Assembly (NCBI RefSeq): GCF_021730395.1
Contig: NC_069366.1
Location: 63,927,001 to 63,991,000, forward strand
Source: Mercenaria mercenaria
Lineage: Eukaryota > Mollusca > Bivalvia > Venerida > Veneridae
DNA length: 64,000 bases
Reading direction: 5' to 3'
The translations under genes were made by a program, and so were the position numbers. How positions within the stretch are numbered: position 1 is the first letter of the stretch; the number at the start of each line of letters is the position of its first letter. Positions 45,598 to 57,500 of the stretch are shown here, one piece after another. Below the pieces are notes generated by a model. It ran no database searches. It saw only the letters and a list, made by a program, of their open reading frames with translations, and was not told where the DNA came from.

Positions 45598-48500
45598 GTT
45601 CGTATCGTGAACTCGTATTTCTTTTTAATAGATTCTTGTCAGTCCTACCAAAATGTCCGACAAGGTTACTAAAATCTAGCAGGGGCTATTCAGCTAGGCA
45701 AATAATCTGTAACTGTTAATATCCCATAAATCTCCATGGTCTGCTGTGCTAACCAACATCCTCACATTAATTACCTGCTATTTGACCTTATCTTACATGA
45801 ATTACCGACCACAAGTTTTATGCCTTTTTACTAATCGGCAGAAATTTATAGAAGTCTTATATTGTTGTCTACAAAGCAAGGAATGTTTTTGTTTTTTTTT
45901 TCATCATTTCCAAAGAGCTATAAAATAAATTTAATCATATTTATTACTTTTTACAGGTGAGTAATAATATATTTTTTGTCTATATCAGTTATGTTCTTGA
46001 AACAAAATTTATCTGGAAAAACAATTAGAAGTACAGTACAGTTATTGTCGAGAAAGTTTTTTTTATTATTATACACAATAAAACTAAGAAAATTAGTATA
46101 GGTCTCTACCTGTTTCACTAGAGGGTTTATAGTTTTACTACTTCCACCAGTTTGTCTGTCCATGCTTTAATACGCATCGGTACTTATGCTGCTACAGGAG
46201 ACGATACATAATATTGAATTCAATTTATTCGCTAATTCTTATTTAGTGATTATAACTTCTTTTAGGTGGCTTAATTCCGTCTACCAGAATGTCCTTCTAA
46301 TGGCAGCATTCGCTGAGTTATCTTCCCACATGATTTGATAGGTGTCGCTACGGGCGAATAGGTCCTATCATGCGTATACTCTCGGCTTTTATCATAGTTA
46401 AACTCTTTTTCTTAACCTTTCATGCATTTGACAGCTGAATAAAAAAGTAATTAAAGTATTAAAAAAAATCTAATCGTGTAATGTATCAATATAATCTATT
46501 TGGATAGCTGTTTCTTCTGTTTTTAACATAAAATTTAAAGCCTGGTAAAATTTCATCATTTCAAAATGCAGGCTTGTAATATAAACTGAAATTATTATTG
46601 TAGCTTTAATTTAAGCGAGTCACATTCCGTACAAATTTATAAGCAAAGTGGGGCTAGCTATAGTAGCTAGTTGAAAAATATTGCTAAATTTTACCCCTGA
46701 ATGGAAGCTTTGTTTCAAATAGACAATGGTTTTCTCTGGAAACATTTAGTTTGCATAAAATTGCCTATCCATTGGCTGCATACTGATTGTTACCATAAAA
46801 ATGTACATGCCATGTGTCCTGTTAACTCTAGGGGGTTCAAGAATATGTCCTTGAAGCAGACTTAACACTTCCTGCTCCCACTTAGGTGTTAAATATAGGT
46901 CAGATGTTAATGTAATGTGTATAATAAGTTTTCTTAATACATTGCAATTTGAAATAATGTCTAATATGTCTCACATTTGTTTTTATTTTTAAAGCTTCAC
47001 AGATTTGTGGTATGTGTATTATAAATCCTACGGGTGTTTTTATTAAATGTAGAGATTTATATTTTCACTTTATGTGGGCAAGTTGCTGGAACTGAATTGA
47101 CTGAAAATTAAAGAGGCAGCATCATAAAATTAAATTAACACGTGGTATGTCAACTTGTCAATAGAGATCATTTATGCCTCATGGATGATATTTTCATGAA
47201 ATATATGAGAAAACACCTATAATAAATTAATTGGGCTGATGGAAAATTGAAGGGACATCTTATCACAAGAGTATAATTATATTCTAACATTTTACAGTAA
47301 TTATTATTATAATTTCTATATTATTCAAGATCTCATTGCATTAAACGTGTATGCAGATCTTCCGATTAATTTGTAACTTTAGGAATATATACTGTCTAGT
47401 ATACTGATCCTTATTCTAAGAATATAGTCTGAATACTTGTACAATGATAAAATGACTTTCCAAGGAGGCATTTCAATATTGAAAAATACTTTAAAGCTAA
47501 ATAATAGTATTTATTGTCACAATTAACAAACATAACAATCATACAGTCCATATATAAACTGACACACAGAAAATGCACTTTAAAACAGTCCTTACAGCTA
47601 GCCTCACAGAGTATCAATAAATATAAATAAAGCTCTTTCCTCAATTGCTCAAGGGATAAACAGCTGAATTTTGATAACATAATCGGATATTTTCCAAATC
47701 TACTAATATAGTCTGAAGTGACAGCGACTATATAATGTAAATTATGTAAACAAAATTTTCTAGGACCTATTCGCATGTAGCGCCACCTATACGCGCACCT
47801 GTTTAATCAGGGGAATTAACTGACCGATATCGCCCATTGTTTCAATAAGTGTAATCGGCGTGAAGTTGGCAGTACAGCAGTAGCAGCAGTAGCAGCAGTT
47901 AACTGCTCCTACTGCCAGCAGTTACATCAGTTAACTGCCGCTACTGCCAGCAGTACGGGCAGTTAACTGCTGCTACTGCCAGCAGTTACAACAGTTAAAT
48001 TGTTTGTACTACCACAAGTGAAGTGCTGCTATTGCCATGAGTTATTACTCGGTTTTAAAGTTAGCGGTGCTTTATACTTTTTTAATGGAACGGTCTGCAA
48101 TTTGGATAGTGTTTGCAAATACAATATAGTAGTATAGATTTATTTTGTATAATAATTAATTTTACCAACAAAAAGATGAACCGCCTAAATAGCTGTGATA
48201 TTATGGTAGGTATAAGCAGTGCTTGTATATCCATCAGTATTTTAATCAATATAAATTTTCATCTTTAAATTCTTTAATACAGTGTTATGTAAAGCCGCAA
48301 CAGATCAAACGAAATTATATGGAAGTCTAATGCGTATTATCATATTTTTTTAGAAGTAAGTACAAAATATTTTATATAATGCACAATGGATGTGATGCAT
48401 GCATGTGCAAATCAAATTATTTATATTTTTATGAAATTCTTGGCTAAAAAATATTGTACTGTGGACTCTGACGAATTAGCTGGCGAAACTTACCAATAAT

Positions 48501-51500
48501 GAAAATTATGCATGGTATTTTGCGTTAAGATGAAAAGAAAAATAGAAAACATACACTAGTAAGTGAAAGAATGAATTAATTTTATCGCACATAAAAGGTT
48601 AATAAAAATGAATTGACAGAGTACAGAGTCCCAACCGCTTACGGGACAATACTCCACGCAAAAACAACACCATTTTATTTAGACAGGAAGTGAATATACA
48701 TTTGTAATAAAACACGGCTGATTTACAAAATTGAGACGAGCCTATAAATTGAACTCTCAAATGTCAAATCAGTTTATAGTGTAGTGTATTTAACTCTTGA
48801 GTTTTGGCCTTTACTATGATGTAATTACCTCCCCAGATTGTATTTTAAGAAACTGAAAGTAGAAAATCCCGCGCTTTTCTAAATTGCAAGGGATGGTTTC
48901 GAATTTGGCCCGGCACGTTTTCTAAATAAAATGAGTACATGTGTTTTATAGGCATATATATTCAAATAGTTATTTTTAATGATAACTGAAGTAAAAATAC
49001 AAACAATAGTTTGAATAAAGTTGTTGTGTGCTAAAATCGAATTTTACCAGCTCCCGACTGAAAATTGAAAAGCGAGGAAGATTATGCAAAACAGGAAAGG
49101 ACAATTATCCATCCATGTATTCATTCATGTACATTGTACAGATTAACATCATGACTGTAAAATCAGAGAGAAGTTTGGGGTTTCCCCAGCTCCGCCCCAG
49201 ACCTTGACTTTTGGATCGGACGGGTGGCCGTTGTAGAGGGGGTCGTCCCCCACCCGGCACGGGTGGCCGCCATTCGGGAAAACTCTTGTTGGGAGGAACC
49301 CGGGTGAGGTGTGAGGCGGGGGGTGGCCTGAAATGCTTACAGCAGTTAATAGGAGGACCCTACGGGACCTTGACTTTGGGACGGGACCGGGTGGCCGTTG
49401 TAGAGGGTGACGGTGTATGGGGGGCCAGCATAGCGGCTACCCCGGGAAAACTCTTGTTTACCCGTGAGCGGGTCTCAAACTTGGTCCGAGGCCGTTTCTG
49501 GAGATTGTCACATTTTTCAGTTTGGGCACCCCCAGCTCCGCCCCAGACCTTGACTTTTGGATCGGACCGGGTGGCCGTTGTAGAGGGGGTCGTCCCCCAC
49601 CCGGCACGGGTGGCCGCCATTCGGGGAAAACTCTTGTTTGGGAGGAACCCGGGGTGAGGTGGGGCGTTGTTTCCAAGGATAACTCTTGTTTTTAGGAACT
49701 CGGAGCTGAATGCCGCTTGAGTGGTTTTCTTTCAGCAGTAAATACACCAGAAATATATTCGAAACTGGTAAATTGCTCTCGTTGGCTGTAACAGGAGCCT
49801 TGTTATTTGCTGTCATAAGCATTTTACTGCTAGCAGTAAGAGGAGCCTTGTAAACATTTAATCGCTGGTAGTTACATGTAAAAAAACTGGTATACTGGTC
49901 TCATAAACCATTTGACTGCTGCCAGTAACACATAGAAAACTCAAAAACTGCTTTCATTGGTCATTTCACTGCTGGAAGTGACATGCTCTCATTACAGTGT
50001 ACCGTTTGGACAATTGAATCTTAAACCGCGATGTACGATGTTACGATGACGAAAATGCGATGGCACGATGATGAAACAACGATGGTTCGATGGTGAAAAC
50101 GCGATAACACGATGGTGAAATGTCGATGTAATATCGCGTTTTCATCATGGTACCATCGCGTTTTCACCATCGTGCCATCGCGTTTTCATCATCGTACCAT
50201 CGCATTATCACCATCGTACCATCGCGTTTTCACCATCGTGTCATCGCGTTTTCACCATCGTACTATCGCATTTTCACCATCGTACCATTGCATTCCGGTG
50301 GTCATGCGCAGTGGTACAGTTTATATATCAGTAAAATACAGGCTTTATACAATCTCATTTTCACATTGCACTATATACCTTCTACATCCTAACAAGAATA
50401 AGCTGAGTTTGAATTATATCATGTGACTATTACACCCAGCTTTTTATTTACTTTCATGTATACGTAAAATACAAAGGACGTGGCCTTGAAGGTTTTACAC
50501 AGTTTTAATGAACTGAGCACTGAACATTTTGTAAAACATATTGCAAAACAGCAGAATCTAAATGGTAAATTTCTTCTCACAAAATACATTGAGATACATT
50601 CATCTATTGTTGACAAAAAGTACAAGTGCACGGGACTAAGCATTTCCATCCGGAAGGCGATGGTACGATGGTGAAAACGCGATGGTACGACGGTGAAACC
50701 ACGATGGTACGATGATGATAACGCGATGGCACGATGGTGAAAACGCGATGGTACGACGGTGAAACCACGATGGCACGATGGTACGATGATGACAACGCGA
50801 TGGCACGATGGTGCGATGGTGAAAACGCGATGGTACCATGAGGAAAACGCTATATTACATCGACATTTCACCATCGTACCATCGCGATTTCATCATCGTG
50901 TCATCGCGTTTTCACCATCGTACCATCGTTGTTTCATCATCGGGCCATCGCGCCATCGCGTTTTCGTCATTGTATCATCGTGCATCGCGGTTTAGAATTA
51001 TATAAAAAGTCACGATTGTCCTAACGGAACACCGTGTCTCATAGACCATTCTGCTGGCAGAAACAAAGAGACGGGAGAGACTTGTTAACCATTTAACTGC
51101 TGGTATTACATAGTTTATAGGAGAATTTAAGGGTAAATGGGACAATTTCCTATAGGGCAAAAACTTTTTTTTTTCTTTAAACATTGTATACTTACTGAGA
51201 ATCAAGTTTAGAACGAAAATATGTATTAAAATCATAGGTACCCAGGCTTGATCCTGAATTTTCTGCCCTTGAAAGTCGGTTTCAAGGGCAGAAAATTCTT
51301 GATAGAAATAGATTAAGAACGCTTCAATGATCTTTAAACGATACGGACAAATGTATAAGCGGGAAGGGTAGGTTTTACGGCCTATTACACATCTGAAGGA
51401 AACTTGTAAAACTGATTTTAATAACACAATTTAACTGCTGGCAGTATTATGTGTAGGACACTGACAAAATAAATACCTTATGTCATTCTCATCATCTGGT

Positions 51501-54500
51501 AATACAGCTTTATTAAATGTTATAATTGCTGGCAGTAGTAGCAGTTAACTGGTGTTAGTAAACACGATCAATTGCTGTAACTAGTGGTAGTGAACTGCGA
51601 CAGGCAATAAACTGCTGTAACTGCTGGCAGTAGCAGCAGTTAACTGCTGTAACTGCTGGCAGTAGGAGCAGTTAACTGCTGCTACTGCCAGCAGTTACAG
51701 CAGTTTACTGCTCCTACTGCTGCTACTGCTGTACTGCCAACTTCACGCCGATCAAATAATGCAATTTTGATGAAACTTTCTGTAGTATATGTTATGAAAA
51801 ACATCAGGTGAAAATGCATGCATTTTGTTTTTACCTAGTTATGCAAATGTAAGAAACTGTATCCTGAAATGACTTAATAAGAAGTACATGGTAGGTTATT
51901 GTTACTTGCTATACTGATAGGAGGCACATCATTTAATTTTTGCAATTTTTGTACCTTGTCATAAGAAAACTTAATAAAACAGCTCTTGCAATAAATTGAA
52001 AAGCATTAGAGATAGATCAGTTAAGGGACTTTTTTTACAGAATGAGTACACACATAAGGCATTTGACCATTCCTGTGGGAAAATTATGAAATTATGCGAT
52101 AATTTTAAAAGTATTTTGGTTGTATAAAAATAGGGGATATTGAGAAGATAGTGACATTTATGCTCCCATGTATTTTAGCATGTCTTCTTGCACAATAGTA
52201 CAAATATGGGCAGTTCTGTCTTTATTCCAAAATGTACCTTTAAATTGATAGGGAACAGATCTTGAGCGAAACGATAAAAATCGGGATCGATCCATTTTCG
52301 TTAACATGCGATATACCGAATGATATATTTACTGTCGACTTGAAAATTGTGTCCTACGGTCCGTGCCATTATCAGACAGTTCTTTTTAAATGTTATGTTT
52401 GATCGATTCCAGTTGAGGCAGTGCTTATATAATCATGACATAATTGTTTTCTTTTCTAAAGGTCAAGTAACACTTAGGATTAACTTACAGCATGTTACCA
52501 TATATTTTTCTGTGAAATTTTAGTTGTCTCTTCATAGAAAACTGTTAAAGACCTGCTCCGCTACTATTCAAATTCTTTTGTGTGTATGCAACCTATGATT
52601 ACAATAGGTAACAGCTGTAACGGCCACGTGCCACACTTTAGCACGCAAAACCACAGGTATTTAATATAGAATTTTAAAAATAGACTCAATTTTGACAGGA
52701 GTCACTGTTCATAGTCAGGATTTTCATGCTTTTGTCAGTGGCAATTCAAGGTTAAAAGGTAGCACGGGAGCAGGGCTTTAACTGTTACCTATTGTAATCA
52801 TGGGTTGCATACACACAGAAGACATTTCTCTCTGTTTTGCAATATCATTGAAATTGAAATACTACATGCTGTATTTCTGATTTATAATTTAAACTTTTAA
52901 AAAGCAACGCTAAATTATGTTCTGAGCAAATAAAGGCCAATTTTGTCAGAAAGTGTTAACTTTCTAGGTAAAATAAATGCTGTTTGTAATTATTACATTC
53001 AAAGTATTACTGGGCCTTTAAACTATTACTCCAATATGAACTGCTAATTGTAAAGATTATTTTATTAACTTTCATAGGTTCATATGTATTACTTGAATTT
53101 CAAGTGTGTGAAATTTCCTACAACATTTCATTCAAAATACAACAATTGTATCTTTTTCTTGATTCCTCAAGCAATAAAACCACCTGACCTAATGTTCATC
53201 TCAATGTCATAAGCTGACCATGGAGAAGAGTGCCGGTAATTTGATAGGGCTATTAAAAGCCGATCTAAAGATGCTATCTGTAACTCTCTGGCATTCCATG
53301 TTATTATAATTTCACGCCAATCATTAACCCTCTGACCAGAAATTTTATTATAGTTTGTTGCATTCTCTTCCTCCAATGGATGCTTTTTGCCATATTTTAA
53401 ATAATGACTAACTTGACAGCTTAATGACTTTAATGCCACAGCCTGATAATAACTTAAGTTCCTCAGCCTATTCATGACTTAAGTTACTTGCTAAATCATG
53501 ATTTTAGTGTTAAAGCCACCTAATAACTTTAGTTTGACAGTATGTTCATGAGTATAGTGTCACATGGTGAATATGATTACTTCCATCGCCTTTCCACTTC
53601 CTGATGTTAGTCACAGACACTTTGGGTCAGGATCGTCGTTCGTGCTTTAGCCTGATCATGAGTTTTGGCTGCATTTCAGAGACGCGGTTGTTCCTTTCGA
53701 TCTACAAATGACATGGTTTACCTTTTTACTTGTTAGCAATAATACTTTGCTAAATTCCCATTACTGCCCTTTTTTTGTAAACCGTAAGTAACAAAACCAT
53801 AAGACAATATTTGTTTCTTCAGACTCTACAAAGAAGAAATGAATTATTCCATTCGCCGACCATGGAATTGGAAGACTTAATGTTGGATAAATGTATAGAT
53901 GACATCCTAGCAATTCTTGAGGATGAAAAAGAATTGAAAGCAAGGCATGATTCCCAAGAAGCAGTCTTAAAACTCAAACAGGTATGTTGTCATGCACAAC
54001 AAGACGAAACTATTGTTATATGATGGAATAACTGCCAAGGAAAACTATAATTCTATAACGAGATTTATTCGTTTTTACAGTCAAACCTGTATTAGGCATC
54101 CAGAAATAGGATCGACACAACCTAGCCACTAAACGTATGTGGCTGCTCAGGTTTAAATTAGAACAAAAATATTTTGGAAGGTTTGATACTTCTGACAATT
54201 AAAAACAAGGACAAAAGTCCAACAGGAACAGCCATATACAGAGACCGCTGCCGCACATACAGCACTGTGGCTAGTTAATACATTTGAAAGCTTAATCAAG
54301 TTCTGCTGTTTTACTTCTATTAAAAATAATCTAGAATTTTCATATTAAGCAACCAAATACACGAATTATTACATATCATTTTTATATTCTTCATGAGTCC
54401 TTTTTTTGCAACTATTCTGCTTGCCAATATTCAAATTCATACAAAAACAAACAAACGTTATTCATGGTATTACAATATTAACCGATGTAATTCTGTTGTC

Positions 54501-57500
54501 AGTTGAAGCAAGAGAACTTTATCATTACCACATACAACGAGGTCGATGTTTGCAGAGATGCTCTAACATCCATTACCAACGAAAAAGAAGAATTGAAACA
54601 AACGATTCAAGATGCTAAAGACGACATTGCTATGAAACAATCAGAAGCTACTGAAGCAATAGGTGAGGAGACAAAGAAAGTTCTGCGTGCCGCTTTGGGA
54701 GAATCAGACAATCAGAATGAGACACTATATGAAAGAGTTGGGCGGCTTGAATCAGATCATTTGGTTACAAAACAGGTAACTACTTCACTGTATGTTATAT
54801 ACAGTACAATCGCGGTCCTACGAAAAGCCAGGGGACCGGCCGTTTTTTTCGTAATATCGCATTTTCGTTCGAGCGCAGCATAGGAAATTTCGCTATACAG
54901 CATCTTAATATTTACACATTGTAACCCGTGATATCTAAATATGTGATTTTCGTATCGGAGTACATGTATACCAATTTTATATGTACTTCTGGGTTTTCTA
55001 CAGATCTTATTCCAATCTGAGCTCAGATGGTATCTTGAATCTAAAACGTGTTGTTTTTTTCTTCAATTTTTATTCACTGTACATGAAATATATACAAGGT
55101 ACATTATTGCACGAGAAAAAAATCGCAATTGCATATACCGTTTCAGCTACCCTTCGCTGAATTTTTCGGAATAATAAAACGACAGTTTACAGATGATCAG
55201 GACTTAAATATTTTTTTATCTTCTACATGCAGTGAATGTTTGAGGCGTATAGATATCAAAGCAAGTGTGACTGGTATGCCATCGATCTGATAGTTAAAGG
55301 AGAAAAGAACTACTAACTTGTGTCATAGTGTACAGCGTTTGTTTCGGATTTAATTACTAAGTTTTCTCACTTTAATTACTGTTTACACCCAGCTAATTGA
55401 TAGTGACATTTTCCACTCTAAAGCGTTTTTCACGCCATTATGGAAGGTGTGAAAACTTAGACGATACAGGTATTCGTAAAATCGCAACTAAAACAAGTTG
55501 AAAACAGGCTTAAATGGCATAACAAAACATTCGTAGGAGCGCATTTTTCGAAAAATTGCGTTTTCTTAAAACCGCGACTTGTAACATTTAAATAAGAAGG
55601 AAAGCAGCCGGGACCACAACATATTTTCGTAGTATACCGGTATTTCGTTAAATTGCGATTCGTAGCACCGCGAATGCACTGTATGTACTATACGGAATAT
55701 GCTGAGTACTTGTCAGTAATTAGTTCCATTTTGTAGCGACATGTACATCTTAGTACAATTTAATATGTATTGTATTTTCTACGGAGAATATTTACTTCCA
55801 GAGATCGAAACGTTGTCATTGTATTTCAGCGGCTTACAACACTGGAGGGTAGAGCAGACAAACTGGAAACAATACGTCAAAATCACCAGAAACAGTTAGA
55901 CTATGTGGAAGGAAAACAAGGTAATTATGTAACATACATGAAGTTTTAGTAGTTCACAGTTCCGTTCCGTGTTTACTTATTCGTTCGAACTTGAATTCAT
56001 GTAAAGGCTCACCGTATCCAGCTAACATTAATACTATCATATATTATTTGCAGAAGCTATGGTATTTTATTTTTCAAAAATCGGTCACTGTTTGTTTCAT
56101 AAATGGTCAATAAAGGAATTTTCTGACAGATTTGTTTATAAGTTATAAGTGAGCCAGTGGTACAATAGTTTAAAGGTTGGGCTACGTTTTGATTCGCTTA
56201 TATAATGGTACTGGTTCTAGCAGTAATCGGAGGAACGTGGAGTTAATTACTTATTCCCTATTCAGAATTCCTTATTGCCGATTCGCAGTAAATGTTTTCT
56301 GCCTGTAGGCCAGCAAACTTGCTTGTAACTTATTCAAACATTCTTTTTCATCACGATTTAGGAGTAATTCATCAAAACACAGAAATATTTGATAAACGAA
56401 TAACATCTTTACCAGTATTTAGAGATGGTACATAAAAAATTCAAATATATCTTTACATATCTTTTTCAGAGTGATAGCTAAGTGCATCAATTTACTAAAT
56501 ACATCTATGATTTTCCTGTTCTCTACGTAAAAGTAATAATATTTGATACTTAAAAATGACTTCATCAAAATATCTGAGGCAAAATGGACAACTCTTGTAT
56601 TGACCGTTTTTCAATGACTTTAGGATTTCCCCATTTATAGTCTTATCAAAAGTCTTCATAGCTAAGTGAATTCAATAGAGTACAGTGTAAGTGTAGTCTA
56701 CTTTCAACACTTTGAAAGAGCCTATACTGAACTTCGTTTTGTCTTATTAAAGTCAAAATCCAAGACTAGGCAAGAGTCTAAAATTCATAAAAAAAAATCT
56801 GAGTGAAAGAAAATGGCATGCTCTTTATTATAAGCTTAACAAAACCATACCAAAAATTTACCCGAAAGAAGATATTTAAGGTTTAATATATACTCTATGT
56901 GTAAACTGTTCAAGTTGAAAATCTGAAGTGACCCGCTTACATTGTTTACAACAATGAATAAAACACCTTATAGTTTATTTAAGGTAGTTGACCTGTAACG
57001 AAAATCATCAAATTAAGTAATCTCCATATACTTTTTCAGCATTTATTCGTTTTTCCTGGAAAGCAATAATCGTGATACATGTAGTTCCATCCGGAGAGTG
57101 TTGAATTGCTTAAAATACATTGCAGAGAGTCAGCTCCTTTAAAATGTTTTAATTAAAACCAAAGCTTTAAAATGTGTAATTTCCTTTGATGATAATGACT
57201 TTTTGTGTTACATTATTTGCAGCAAAGTACTCTTGAATAGTTAGAGAAATGCTTCAAAGTGACTAAAGCGTAAGGAGCACTTTTCAAAATGATTCAATGA
57301 AATGATGAATATAACTAGCTTCGCTACGTTACTACACAGATCTGATACCAATTTAACTTTTTTCAATAATTTCTAATCGTTGGATGTATACATTAATGAT
57401 TTTACATTTTGATATATAAATTTTGTATTTACTAATGTATCATCATTGAGAGCAATAAATAATTTTGGGTTAAAGATCAAAAATTAATAACGTTTCTTAA

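Larger units (their letters stand above)
47854..51752. mobile_element. Foldback-like element with satellite-type inverted termini
   Basis: Both ends begin ATCGGCGTGAAGTTGGCAGT ACAGCAGTAGCAGCAGTA in opposite orientation. The terminal inverted repeats run about 150-180 bp and are themselves built from repeated, self-complementary GCAGTTAACTGC and CTACTGCCAGCAG steps. Dispersed copies of AACTGCTGGCAGTA occur at 49733-49990 and 51050-51560. The 3.9-kb body holds an AT-rich part, a GC-rich triplicate (49173-49675) and a 1-kb palindrome (50016-50998). Long inverted termini made of short tandem repeats are the hallmark of foldback elements (Drosophila FB, Galileo), but no transposase is present and no clear target duplication was seen. 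It sits wholly within intron 1 of the HEPN-NACHT gene. Confidence 0.75.

Noticed and set aside
49211-49676. Overlapping open frames of 72-148 codons on both strands
   Set aside because: GC-rich tandem DNA lacks stop codons by composition. The peptides repeat with the units and have no domain.
50030-50990. CRISPR-like look of short repeats, and open frames rich in HHRTIAFSPSYHR-type peptides
   Set aside because: The units are contiguous with no unique spacers, flip orientation, and sit in a eukaryotic intron. The peptides merely translate the minisatellite.
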